From NCBI RefSeq assembly GCF_000314005.1, contig NZ_JH980292.1, forward strand, positions 383,410 to 447,409: DNA of 64,000 nt, read 5' to 3'. The stretch is from Spirulina subsalsa PCC 9445 (GTDB lineage Bacteria; Cyanobacteriota; Cyanobacteriia; Cyanobacteriales; Spirulinaceae). Position numbers and translations under genes: made by a program. Under the pieces are notes generated by a model, which worked only from the letters and a program-made list of their open reading frames with translations, searched no databases and was not told the DNA's origin. This document shows positions 45,901 through 53,900 of the stretch, in pieces (the first letter of the stretch is position 1; each line of letters begins with the position of its first letter).

Positions 45901-48446
45901 AACGACTCAAAGCCATTGTCGGCGGTGGGGTGATGGGGGTGTTAGCCTTAGCGGCCGGATATTGGGCTTGGCAGGCTAATCTAGGGCAACGTCTCGCCCA
46001 AAATGCCTCCCTGAACGCGGAACTCTTGGCCTTGAGTACCTCATCAGAAGCCCTGTTTATTTCCGAACAGCGTTTTGATGCTCTCCTCGAAGCCCTACGC
46101 GCCGCCAAAGCCTTACAGGAGGATGTCCTTGAACGTCATCGCGCCCCCCAGTGGCCATTCCTCCCAAGCAGGGCAAGTATCCCCCCCTTCCAAAGGGGGG
46201 CTAGGGGGGATAATATTCCTCCCTTCCCAAGAGCAACAATCATTCCCCCCTTCCAAAGGGGGGCTAGGGGGGATAATATTCCCCCTTTCCAAAGAGCAAC
46301 AATCATTCCCCCCTTCCAAAGGGAGGCTAGGGGGGATAATCCAACAGCACAACTCGGAGGGAGAATCGCCCAAGACCAAATCACCCCAGACCCCGCACAC
46401 CTCCTAAAAACCTTCCCCTTACCCTCCCAAGCCGAAATCACCCCCGCCACCCAATTTAAAGTCATTGCCGCCTTAGAACAGGCAATTTATGGCGTACAGG
46501 AAAAAAACCGCTTTTCCGGCCATGAGGATGTGGCTTGGTCTGTGCAGTTTATCGCCCAAGATCAAATCATTGCTAGTACCAGTCGGGATGGTTTGATTAA
46601 ATTATGGCGACCCGATGGGCAGTTATTAGCCAATTTGCGGGGTCATGAGCAAAGTGTGACCAGTGTAGACTGGAGTCAAACCCCCCAAGATGCTCTACTG
46701 GCCTCTAGTAGTGAGGATGGCACGGTTAAACTCTGGTCAATGACTTTAAACCAGGAACCCGGAACCCGGAACCGGGAACAGGGAGGGAGAGAGCGTCAAC
46801 TGTCTTGTTTACAGCCGGTAGGCTGTCATTTTGCCCCCCCTCAAACCATTGCCGCACAACAAGGCATAGTCTACACGGTGCGCTTTACCCCAGACGGACA
46901 ACGGTTAATTACCGGGGGAGAGGATGGCACGGTGAAATTATGGACGAGATGGGGGGAATTGCAGGGGATTCTCACCCGCCATCCGGATGCGGTGCGTTGG
47001 GTCGCGGTTCATCCTCAAGGGAATCTCATTGCTTCGGCCAGTCGGGATGGGACGATTCGGCTAGTTAGCCTGACGGGGGAGGTGGTGCAGACTCTGACGG
47101 GTCATAGCGGGCCGGTGAGTTATGTGGCGTTTAGTCCTGATGGTCAGGGTTTAGCCAGTGCGGGGGATGATAAAACGATTCGCCTCTGGGAGGTGGGGAC
47201 GGGGGAGTTACAACAGACGCTCACGGAACATCAGGATTGGGTGTTTGCGGTCAATTTTAGCCCCGATGGCCAGGGTTTGGTGAGTGGGAGTAAGGATGGC
47301 CGGATTCTGGTCTGGAATCGTCAGGGAGAGGTCTTACAGACGCTGTTAGGCCATCGGGATGGGGTGACGGCGGTTCAGTTTAGTGGGGATGGGCAACGGT
47401 TGGCCTCGGCTAGTTATGATAAGAGTGTTCGGGTCTGGGATTTGGCGGAACGGCCGCGGGTGGCGCTGGTGGGGCATCAGGGGGCGGTGGATGATGTGGT
47501 GTTTTCCCCGGATGGTCAGCGACTGGTGACGGGGGGGCGGGATAATTTGGTGAAACTCTGGACGCGAGAGGGGGAGTTTCTGGGGGATTTACGAGGCCAT
47601 GAGGGGTTTGTGGAGGGGGTGAGTTTTTCGCCGGATGGGGAGTTTATCGCTACGGCCAGCCGCGATCGCACTATCAAAATCTGGACGAAAACCGGTGAGT
47701 TGCTGGAGACGTTTACAGGCCATGAGGATTGGGTGACGGATGTGCAGTGGCACCCCGAGTTCCCCCTATTGGCCACGGCCGGCCGCGATCGCACGGTGAA
47801 ACTCTGGACTCCTCAAGGCACGGTCTTACAAACCTTGGCGGGGTACAATGCCCGGGTGAATACTGTTGCTTTTAGTCCTGATGGTCGCTTTTTGGCGGCG
47901 GGCAGTGATGACAGTACCATCCAATTATGGCAGATTGACCCCCATAGTTATAAGGCTTCTACGGTATTGTCCAATTTAGCCGGCCATCGGAGTTGGGTGA
48001 TGGATGTGCAGTTTTTCCCCCACTGGAATCTGAGGGGAAGGAATGGGGAAAAACCTTTGTTGGCTTCGGCTAGTTATGACAATACAATTAAGTTCTGGAC
48101 GCAACAAGGACAAGTGGTGAAAACCTTAATTGGTCATACGGACAGTATTAATCATTTACGATTTGACCCCACGGGGGAGATTATGGCTACTAGCACCTGG
48201 GACAATCGTTTGCAGATTTGGCAAACTAATGACCAGCTTTTAAAAACGTGGGAAGCCCACCGGGAGCGGGTCACGGCTATTGCTTGGAGTCCTGACGGTT
48301 TAATTTTGGTGACGGCAGGGGGAGATAGTACGGTGTACCTCTGGAGTTTGGATTTACAGGTGTTGCTAGAGCAAGGCTGTTTGTGGTTGCGGGACTATTT
48401 GCGCCATAATCCTAATGTGCGAGATGGCGATCGCAATTTATGTTAG
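42996..48446 (+). CDS. nSTAND NTPase with 14 WD40 repeats
   Basis: The 1816-residue STAND protein begins with an N-terminal region (1-550) holding TPR-like helices. An nSTAND-type NTPase follows, with Walker A HGFSGVGKST near 578-587, LMFDQFEEFF as Walker B and the LREDYLHYLL segment. A transmembrane helix lies near 973-993 (VGGGVMGVLALAAGYWAW). Then come 14 WD40 units (GH-x-V-x-F-SPDG, ending DGTVKLW or similar), enough for two seven-bladed propellers. Such proteins sense a ligand by the propeller and signal by ATP-driven assembly. Three inserts in the coding region come from dispersed repeats but keep the frame (see findings). The start ATG 42996 lacks a strong ribosome site, so the exact N-terminus is less certain. 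Confidence 0.9.
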   Translation: MSESTVPDLTAENNQRSLSTLLRAIAFSQEQFTLILLRCNYQSLQQEMWEQLQGMIPEADPLYLYPIYLPPRLNTLFTTLHEVYEQEFSGFSPELLPGALSVFNLDGVADLESVLEVTNQMRDEFRKSLPLPILLWVTDEVLQKLTRLAPDFKSWAATSLKFELAPEDAIVLWWQTTDSLFQQLLEAGVEHFLPNEAVDLAPGCRTRQELEFAKGKVETSQNQLNPVSEATWLFILGRDAYGNQQIDQALEYFQASLKFWSQGKRYPQREQAGGSQREERLSHSETLRERVNPFLNHKGLVLFHLGLCYCRQAQQKPVNSRTYWLEAKYCFSASLEIFRLKNLQDPLYTPLVNQMTVQVGRVLQKLEDWHALQRLSLDALKQTTALNDPGHSARVYGFLTQVALASPGAKVGERAEQLARQAIALQEQAPNAQATAHYLLLLAQAQMQQGQVDLAQTALEQAKETLIHHWSEGNQYRLESKEKERLYLTILEQLRSLYFQKKQYQKAFTLKQEKHFVEQYSGLRAFHGVPTSHSDRWVASWSDLVNQRSQHLITASGRQTLINDLLERMSRHDHKLTILHGFSGVGKSTLLRGGLIPQLRGQIISAREVLPVLQSRYRDWEAELTLAYQEAHKTFQDTALEANQQAIPPWQPEQRLQDLLTHLHQNAQGQILTVLMFDQFEEFFFLTPDHSQRQKFYEFLRDTLQLPFVKIILSLREDYLHYLLNIERSVDLEAINNNLLDRQIRYQLGDLSPDYAHQVISQLTEAAQFHLEPRLIEAFVSDLAQPRGTVRPIELHLVGAQLQAEQITTFDQYQNLGKQPKATLVTRSLLTIIDDCGLENRQVVWQILFTLTASNGTRTLKTKSELSQYLKEHQAAPDPTQSVRQWWPFKPNPLFPLPPDTQDSLDLILEILVGSRLVVRFPEDPEDRYQLVHDYLVGPIREQYSQVQVEAIEAQFAQKQQALVKVEKQRLKAIVGGGVMGVLALAAGYWAWQANLGQRLAQNASLNAELLALSTSSEALFISEQRFDALLEALRAAKALQEDVLERHRAPQWPFLPSRASIPPFQRGARGDNIPPFPRATIIPPFQRGARGDNIPPFQRATIIPPFQREARGDNPTAQLGGRIAQDQITPDPAHLLKTFPLPSQAEITPATQFKVIAALEQAIYGVQEKNRFSGHEDVAWSVQFIAQDQIIASTSRDGLIKLWRPDGQLLANLRGHEQSVTSVDWSQTPQDALLASSSEDGTVKLWSMTLNQEPGTRNREQGGRERQLSCLQPVGCHFAPPQTIAAQQGIVYTVRFTPDGQRLITGGEDGTVKLWTRWGELQGILTRHPDAVRWVAVHPQGNLIASASRDGTIRLVSLTGEVVQTLTGHSGPVSYVAFSPDGQGLASAGDDKTIRLWEVGTGELQQTLTEHQDWVFAVNFSPDGQGLVSGSKDGRILVWNRQGEVLQTLLGHRDGVTAVQFSGDGQRLASASYDKSVRVWDLAERPRVALVGHQGAVDDVVFSPDGQRLVTGGRDNLVKLWTREGEFLGDLRGHEGFVEGVSFSPDGEFIATASRDRTIKIWTKTGELLETFTGHEDWVTDVQWHPEFPLLATAGRDRTVKLWTPQGTVLQTLAGYNARVNTVAFSPDGRFLAAGSDDSTIQLWQIDPHSYKASTVLSNLAGHRSWVMDVQFFPHWNLRGRNGEKPLLASASYDNTIKFWTQQGQVVKTLIGHTDSINHLRFDPTGEIMATSTWDNRLQIWQTNDQLLKTWEAHRERVTAIAWSPDGLILVTAGGDSTVYLWSLDLQVLLEQGCLWLRDYLRHNPNVRDGDRNLC
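43787..43880 (+). repeat. Dispersed-repeat insert in WD40 gene, 1
   Basis: The coding region between TPR-like helices holds a stretch that reads YPQREQAGGSQREERLSHSE and TLRERVN. It contains GAGACGCTCCGCGAACG and a GGGAACAAG run, the same units as in the intergenic repeats at 15196 and 50283. It is in frame. Confidence 0.5.
46181..46341 (+). repeat. 63-bp in-frame tandem repeat in WD40 gene
   Basis: The unit CCCTTCCAAAGGGGGGCTAG recurs with a 63-bp period (anchor TTCCAAA at 46188, 46251 and 46314), about 2.6 copies. Each period is 21 codons and reads IPPFQRGARGDNIPPFPRAT followed by I. It sits just after the membrane helix and before the first WD40 unit. Confidence 0.9.
46745..46845 (+). repeat. 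Dispersed-repeat insert in WD40 gene, 2
   Basis: Between the second and third WD40 units the reading frame crosses NQEPGTRNREQGGRERQLSC. The DNA is a run of GGAACCCGGAACCGGG units like the GGGAACAGGGAACAGGG intergenic repeats. It is in frame. Confidence 0.55.
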
Positions 48447-48706
48447 GGAGTCGGGAGTCGGTGTAGGGGCGCAATGCTTGCGCCCTAGGGAGTCGGGAAT
48501 AGGTAGGGCTTGCTGAATAAGTCCGAGAGTTGGGGAGTCGGGAGTCGGGAGTCGGAAGTAATGTCATTGCGAGGTACGAAGCAATAAGCGTCAGGAGTCA
48601 GGAGATTGCCTCTCCCTCTCTCCCCCTCTCCCCCTCTCCCCTGCTCCCCTGCTCCCCCTCTCCCCCTCTCCCCCTGTTCCCTGTTCCCTGTTCCCTCTTC
48701 CCTTAT
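48447..48706. repeat. Intergenic repeat block
   Basis: After the WD40 gene come tandem GGGAGTCG units, a GCGCAATGCTTGCGC-type inverted motif, and at 48504-48531 one end of the MITE family (TAGGGCTTGCTGAATAAG) reading into a GAGAGTTGGGGAGTCGGG tract. A CCCTCTCCCC-type tract follows up to 48700. No gene. Confidence 0.65.
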
Positions 48707-49237
48707 TCACAATACCAAATCGGCTCCTTGTTCAGTAAAACGTACCTCTTGAATTTGCCACTGACGATTACTGATCAAAGTTTGACGCACACTACCAAAG
48801 AGGGCGAACTTCTCACAACTGGAGAGGGAGGCAAAATGGCGAGGACTGCTAGGGGAGAGGCGAAAATCAACCGTTGCCAGACCTTGAGCATTTACCGTGA
48901 CCTGGTATCCGGCAATGGCAATATCAGCCCGAGCGCTTTTTTTCAAAACTTGTGCGATCGCCTCCTCCATTCCATCCTGTAAGTCCACTGTGACCGTTTC
49001 CGGCACCAACTGTTCACAATTGCTATCAGGATAAAACACCTCCACCGCCAGCGTTGCCGTCGTTGTAGAGGGCGTTTCTAGGGTGATATAGGCGGGTAAC
49101 TCAGAAGTGGGTTCTAAGGTTAAAATATGGGGGGATGGGGCAACATCTGCCGGGGCATTGAATGAACCACAAGCGCTCACCAACAAGACCATTAGACCCA
49201 GCAGAGAAGAAGACCCCCATTTTGGGTTAAGCTTCAT
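48707..49237 (-). CDS. GerMN-domain lipoprotein
   Basis: The 176-residue protein starts with a lipoprotein signal: a hydrophobic stretch LLGLMVLLVSACGS with lipobox Cys C23. The remainder holds a GerMN-like fold (VEVFYPDSNCEQLVPETVTV, then GMEEAIAQVLKK, NAQGLATVDFRLSPSSP and SCEKFALFGSVRQTLI). This domain is found in spore-germination and other cell-surface proteins and in cyanobacterial lipoproteins of unknown role. Divergent from pyrB. Confidence 0.7.
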   Translation of the reverse strand: MKLNPKWGSSSLLGLMVLLVSACGSFNAPADVAPSPHILTLEPTSELPAYITLETPSTTTATLAVEVFYPDSNCEQLVPETVTVDLQDGMEEAIAQVLKKSARADIAIAGYQVTVNAQGLATVDFRLSPSSPRHFASLSSCEKFALFGSVRQTLISNRQWQIQEVRFTEQGADLVL

Positions 49238-49305
49238 AGGGGGAAATTGTGCTGTATGTGTTCATTAACCACTATTCACCCTGATCTTGCCCCCATCTGG
49301 ATAAA

Positions 49306-50292
49306 ATGACTGAAACCACCTCATGGACTCGCCATCATGTCCTCTCCCTCGCCGACTTTAGCCCGAGGGAGTATGATACAGTTCTACAAACCGCCGCTAG
49401 TTTCCGTGAAGTCCTCTCCCGTCGCACCAAAAAAGTCCCCGCCCTACAAGGACAAGTCGTTGCGAACCTCTTTTTTGAACCCTCCACCCGCACCCGCAGC
49501 AGCTTTGAACTGGCCGCTAAACGCCTGTCGGCTGATACCCTGAACTTTGCCCCCGGTACCTCCTCCTTAACCAAAGGAGAGACGATTTTAGACACCGCTA
49601 AGACCTATTGGGCAATGGGCGCTAACCTGATGGTTATTCGTCATCGCCAATCTGGAGTTCCCGGTGCGATCGCCCAAGCCATGGATCACCTCCAAACAGG
49701 CGTTAAAGTTTTAAATGCCGGAGATGGATTACATGAACACCCCTCCCAAGCCCTCCTAGATTTATTTACCCTCTGTTCCCTGATTGACTTTGAATCCCCT
49801 CGTCTGGACTGTCTCGCGGGAAAAAAAATCGCTATCGTCGGGGATATTCTCCATTCCCGTGTTGCCCGGTCTAATATCTGGAGTTTAAGCGCGGCCGGAG
49901 CCGATGTCCATTTGGCCGCCCCCCCTACCCTCCTCCCCTCCCTCTTCGCAGAGATGGGTCAAGTAACGCTACACTGGGAACTCCCCCCCGCCCTCCAAGA
50001 CGCGGATTTTGTCATGACCTTGCGCTTACAAAAAGAGCGGATGACCCAGAATCTCCTGCCTAGTTTACGGGAATATCATCAACAATTTGGCATTACACGC
50101 GATCGCCTGCAACTCTGCCATCCCGAGGTTAAAATCCTCCACCCCGGCCCCGTCAATCGTGGAGTAGAACTCAGTTCCGATTTAATGGATGATCCTCGTT
50201 TGAGTTTAATTAATCAACAAGTCACCAGTGGAGTGGCTGTACGCATGGCTCTTCTGTATTTATTAGGCACTGGACTACATCAGGCTGGCTGA
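49306..50292 (+). CDS. pyrB: Aspartate carbamoyltransferase catalytic chain
   Basis: The 328-residue enzyme catalyses the first committed step of pyrimidine synthesis. The carbamoyl phosphate loop [19 protein letters not shown] is present with the family's S-T-R-T, then [19 protein letters not shown] (in parts), the [14 protein letters not shown] active site segment and PLP-independent [11 protein letters not shown] near the end. Full length and typical. No regulatory chain gene is adjacent, as in most cyanobacteria. Confidence 0.97.
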   Translation: MTETTSWTRHHVLSLADFSPREYDTVLQTAASFREVLSRRTKKVPALQGQVVANLFFEPSTRTRSSFELAAKRLSADTLNFAPGTSSLTKGETILDTAKTYWAMGANLMVIRHRQSGVPGAIAQAMDHLQTGVKVLNAGDGLHEHPSQALLDLFTLCSLIDFESPRLDCLAGKKIAIVGDILHSRVARSNIWSLSAAGADVHLAAPPTLLPSLFAEMGQVTLHWELPPALQDADFVMTLRLQKERMTQNLLPSLREYHQQFGITRDRLQLCHPEVKILHPGPVNRGVELSSDLMDDPRLSLINQQVTSGVAVRMALLYLLGTGLHQAG

Positions 50293-50501
50293 ATAACTCT
50301 GCTCTTGGGGGTAGGGAACAGGGGGAATCGGAAAAGCGCAAGCCTTTTTGATTCTTTATTCCTAAAACCTTGCACCTTCTCGCTCCCAATCGAAAGTCCT
50401 AGTAACAATGCTTAGAGGGATATATTGCTACGCAACGCTTCGCGTTCGCGAAGCGTCACGAAGTGAACGCGGAGCGTCACGAAATGAACAGCAGACCCTA
50501 C
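50283..50501. mobile_element. MITE-like inverted-repeat element, about 219 bp
   Basis: The left end reads GGCTGGCTGAATAACTCTG and the right end is the inverted GTAGGGTCTGCTGTTC. The middle has the AAGTCCTAGTAAC / TTAGAGGGATA segment of the family and a GAAGCGTCACGAAGTGAAC run. The left end overlaps the last codons of pyrB by about 10 bases. Confidence 0.65.
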
Positions 50502-50502
50502 A

Positions 50503-51981
50503 TCATTGATTCATCTCGGTTTGCGCCAAAAACTGCCGGGCAAGTTGCTGTTTCGTCAATAATCCTAGCGTCTGGATGGCGTGATCTAATTCCGACGACC
50601 AAAGCAACCCCGCATTCAAACGTAAACAGTTGCGATAACTTTCTGAGGGGGAAAAAATAATCCCCGGTGCAATACTAATCTGTTGCTCTAAAGCCTCTCG
50701 ATATAAAATCATGCTGTCAAAATGGGAGGGGAGTTCCAACCAAAGCACATGGCCCCCTTGAGGGCGGGAAACGCGGGTTTCGGGGGGGAAATACTCGCAG
50801 ATGGCTTGAGTCATGCGAGCCATTTGGGTTTGATAAGCTCGGCGTAGGTGGCGTAAATGCCGATCATAGCCACCATTCGCCAGAAAAGCCGCTACAGTCA
50901 GTTGGGGTGCGATCGCCGTTGTCACATTAACCGCAATTTTCAACAGTTCCACCTGCCCCTGATAACGTCCAGGCACCAACCACCCCACCCGTAAACCGGG
51001 CGAGAGAATCTTACTCACCGAAGCACAATATAAAACTAACCCCTCCGTATCAAACGCCTTAATCGCCTTGGGACGAGCCGCCTCAAAATAAATTTCACCA
51101 TAAACATCATCCTCAATCAGGGGAACTTGATAATGAGTTAACAACGCCACCAGTTGTTTTTTCTTCTGGTCACTCATACAATGCCCCGAAGGGTTGCTAA
51201 AGTTGGACACCAAAGCACAAGCGGCCACTTTCCCCTGTGCCAGCGCCGTTTCTAAATACTCCAAAGAAATCCCCTCAACGGGATGGGTGGGAATTTCCAA
51301 CGCCTTAAGATGAAGCGCCGCCAAGGTTTCCAACAGGCCATAATAACAAGGGGATTCTATGGCCACCGTATCCCCCGGTTTAGTCACCACTCGTAACCCT
51401 AAATAAACCGCCTCCGTCGTGCCGTTGGTCGAGAGAATTTGATCCGGCACCACCGAACAGCCTGCATCCATCAACCGCTTGGCCACCTCATGGCGCAACG
51501 CCTCACAACCGGGCGGAATGCCGTAACCATGAACTTTTTGGGGTTGAGCGCGCATTACCTGCCCCATCAGGCGGTTTAAGGCCTGACTGGGGAATAAATC
51601 CGGGGAGGATATAGCTGCCCCCAATTGGATAATTTCCGGGTGCTGCATGGCTGCCCGCACCTGAAAAGCAACCGAGGTATCAACGGCACAAGGGAGAGAG
51701 GGGGGGGTGGAGGTTTGGGGGAGTGCTGGGGGGACGGGTAAAAGGCGTTTGACATAGTATCCAGACTGGGGGCGGGCGGTGATTAACCCTTCATCTTCTA
51801 GAAGGCGATAGGCTTCTAAAACCGTTGAAATGCTGACGGAGAACTGTTGGCGGAGTTTGCGCACTGAAGGCAGGCGATCGCCCGGTTGCAACGTTCCCTC
51901 CCAAATCAACGCCCGTAACCGTTCCGCCACTTGCTCATAGAGATTTTGCTCTTTCGTTTTTTCCAGCAATTGTACTTTCAT
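50503..51981 (-). CDS. MocR-type GntR/aminotransferase regulator
   Basis: The 492-residue protein has a GntR winged helix at the N-terminus (about 10-75: QPGDRLPSVRKLRQQFSVS, TARPQSGYYV) fused to a PLP-dependent aminotransferase-like domain (about 120-480). The latter shows NGTTEAVYLGL, NPSGHCMS, the DDVYGEIYF strand and the lysine in SVSKILSPGLRVGWL. MocR proteins such as PdxR regulate vitamin B6 or amino acid genes; the target here is unknown. It diverges from the gene at 52153. Confidence 0.93.
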   Translation of the reverse strand: MKVQLLEKTKEQNLYEQVAERLRALIWEGTLQPGDRLPSVRKLRQQFSVSISTVLEAYRLLEDEGLITARPQSGYYVKRLLPVPPALPQTSTPPSLPCAVDTSVAFQVRAAMQHPEIIQLGAAISSPDLFPSQALNRLMGQVMRAQPQKVHGYGIPPGCEALRHEVAKRLMDAGCSVVPDQILSTNGTTEAVYLGLRVVTKPGDTVAIESPCYYGLLETLAALHLKALEIPTHPVEGISLEYLETALAQGKVAACALVSNFSNPSGHCMSDQKKKQLVALLTHYQVPLIEDDVYGEIYFEAARPKAIKAFDTEGLVLYCASVSKILSPGLRVGWLVPGRYQGQVELLKIAVNVTTAIAPQLTVAAFLANGGYDRHLRHLRRAYQTQMARMTQAICEYFPPETRVSRPQGGHVLWLELPSHFDSMILYREALEQQISIAPGIIFSPSESYRNCLRLNAGLLWSSELDHAIQTLGLLTKQQLARQFLAQTEMNQ

Positions 51982-52152
51982 TTGCCCTCAATTTAGGGGT
52001 TTAGGCAGGGAACAACACAGTTCTCCTCAAAAATAACCAGAACACTTATCAAAATCAAAACTGTTATGATTACAATTCATCATAACTGCTGCTGTTCGAT
52101 TGCTCAAGAAATACAGATAATTAAACATAGATGATTTAACCCGGTTCAGCCC

Positions 52153-52425
52153 ATGAAAACACAGCCCTCCTTTCTCCCCCTATCCTCCACCACCGTTCCC
52201 CTTAAGCCCGCTTCCACCCCATCCCGTCGGGGTCGAAAACTCACCCAAGACCTGCTGCATCGTCTGTTTCAGTGGCTACTCGGCAATAATGAACCCAAAA
52301 TTAGGCTAGAGCGAGACAATTCCGAACAAATTTACTATCAAGTCTATGATCCCGTAACCCAAGAACGCCAGCGTTATCTGACCGAACAGGAAGTCCGAAT
52401 CTGGTTAGAAAAACGGTATTTTTAG
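52153..52425 (+). CDS. Hypothetical protein, 90 residues
   Basis: The protein has a Pro/Ser/Arg-rich start (residues 1-27) and a C-terminal part with VYDPVTQERQRYLTEQEVRIWLEKRYF in two pieces. The latter resembles a small strand-helix unit found in other cyanobacterial hypotheticals. The function is unknown. It sits between the MocR gene and the permease gene. Confidence 0.6.
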   Translation: MKTQPSFLPLSSTTVPLKPASTPSRRGRKLTQDLLHRLFQWLLGNNEPKIRLERDNSEQIYYQVYDPVTQERQRYLTEQEVRIWLEKRYF

Positions 52426-52486
52426 AGCTTGCGCCCCTACCCCTGCTTATAATGGGGGCGTTCTTAGCCCAAAAAAACAGTAGCTC

Positions 52487-53437
52487 ATGACCCAAGCGTT
52501 AGGATGGTGGGGTGTGCCCTTGGCGATCGCAGCCGGAACCCTTCGAGGCAGTATTCCCTTTCTCTTCGTCAGTTTAGGCGAATGTTTAACCGAAAAAAGC
52601 GGCAAAATTAACCTCGGTTTAGAAGGAGTCCTACTCACAGGAGCCATGAGCGCCTACGCCATCTCCTACCTCACCCAAGACCAACTCAGCCCCATCTTCG
52701 CCCCCTGGTGCGGCGTTCTCGTCGCCGCCCTCGCAGGCATGGCACTAGGCATCATTCAAGGGTGGCTCTGCCAACAGCCCCGCGTCAACGATGTCGCCGT
52801 AGGCATCGCCATGATTATCTTCGGCAGTGGGATTGCCTTCTTCTTCGGCAAACCCTTCATTCAGCCCGTCGCCCCCCGTCTCATCGCCTTTGAGTGGGGC
52901 AACTGGAGCAACCTTCCCCAAGTCCAAGCCGCCCTAAAAGTCAGCCCCCTCTTCCTCCTCGGTGCCCTCCTCGCCCCCCTCATGCAGTGGTTCTTCACCG
53001 CCACCCGTTGGGGCCTCCTCGTCCGAGCCGTGGGCGACAGTCCCCAAGCCGCCCGAGCAATGGGAATTTCCGTCTTTAAAGTCCGAATGCTCAGTATTAT
53101 GGCCGGGAGTAGTTTAGCCGGAATCGGCGGCGCGTCCCTCTCCCTTTACTATCCCGGCTCTTGGAACGAACTCATTTCCAGTGGACAAGGCCTCATGGCC
53201 GTTGCCCTCGTCATTTTCGCCCACTGGAACCCCATCCAATGCTTCTACGCCTCCCTCCTCTTTGGCGGTTCCCAAGCCCTCGGCCCCGCCCTACAATCCG
53301 TCGGCATAGACTCCTACTATTACCTCTTCAACGCCGCCCCCTATATCCTCACCCTCGTCATTATGATCCTCACCTGTTCCCCCAAAACAACCATTCCAGG
53401 CACACCAGGCGCATTAGGTAAAAACAATCACCCTTAA
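52487..53437 (+). CDS. ABC permease, nucleoside/sugar type (BPD_transp_2)
   Basis: The 316-residue membrane protein has about eight or nine hydrophobic helices. The family segment LGECLTEKSGKINLGLEGVL is followed by TGAMSAYAISYL, and further on NDVAVGIAMIIFGSGIAFFF, MGISVFKVRMLSIMAGSSLAG (in two parts) and LVIFAHWNP. This is one of the two permeases of BmpA-type systems that import nucleosides or simple sugars. The partner permease, the ATPase and the binding protein are not next to it, so they must be elsewhere. Confidence 0.88.
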   Translation: MTQALGWWGVPLAIAAGTLRGSIPFLFVSLGECLTEKSGKINLGLEGVLLTGAMSAYAISYLTQDQLSPIFAPWCGVLVAALAGMALGIIQGWLCQQPRVNDVAVGIAMIIFGSGIAFFFGKPFIQPVAPRLIAFEWGNWSNLPQVQAALKVSPLFLLGALLAPLMQWFFTATRWGLLVRAVGDSPQAARAMGISVFKVRMLSIMAGSSLAGIGGASLSLYYPGSWNELISSGQGLMAVALVIFAHWNPIQCFYASLLFGGSQALGPALQSVGIDSYYYLFNAAPYILTLVIMILTCSPKTTIPGTPGALGKNNHP

Positions 53438-53900
53438 TCACATCCAGAAAATTGATCACAAATCCCGAAAAATCACGCTATCCTGAGTATCATAATTGAT
53501 CCCCATGATCCCGTGTCCAGATCAACGCCTCATTAGGGCAGAGCATCCACTGATTTTTCTCTCGTGTTATAAAATACACTGGAATCATCCGGAAAATTCT
53601 GTTGTCCCTCGCATGAGAGAAAGAGATTCTAAGCTGTTCAGAGTAAAATACAATAAACTTGTCTCCCCAGCATCTACCAGCAGATTTGGGATTGTATAAG
53701 TCCAGCACAAGACTAGACATTTAACCCACAGGGTTACAATGTTCTTTCATTGAGCAACTACCAAGATTAAGATGATGTCACCATCCCATCTTGCTGTTTC
53801 CTCGGTTCAGGAAACAAGGGATTCTAGAATGCTCGCTCAGAGCAGACATTCATGAATCGTCAAATAGTCGTAATGTGGTTAACGCAGGGAACGTAACACA
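53438..53900. other. Intergenic, no recognised gene
   Basis: It includes an open minus-strand frame of 76 codons (53490-53720), not supported by any recognised motif. There is no strong terminator or repeat. An Asn- and AT-rich region near 53560-53640 may hold a promoter for 53901. Confidence 0.4.

Noticed and set aside
46181-46341. Possible CRISPR array
   Set aside because: The units are adjacent with a fixed 63-bp period and in-frame translation; the spacers are not unique, and no cas gene is near.
46113-46465. Minus-strand frames over the 63-bp repeats with Pro/Leu/Glu repeats
   Set aside because: They are the antisense reading of the repeats in the WD40 gene; the plus strand frame is continuous for 1816 codons.
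48530-48982. 150-codon plus-strand frame
   Set aside because: It starts in repeat tracts and then runs antisense to the GerMN lipoprotein gene, which has a lipobox and clear domain.
53490-53720. 76-codon minus-strand frame between permease and GTPase genes
   Set aside because: No recognised motif, no convincing ribosome site and no relation to its neighbours; kept only as an intergenic note.
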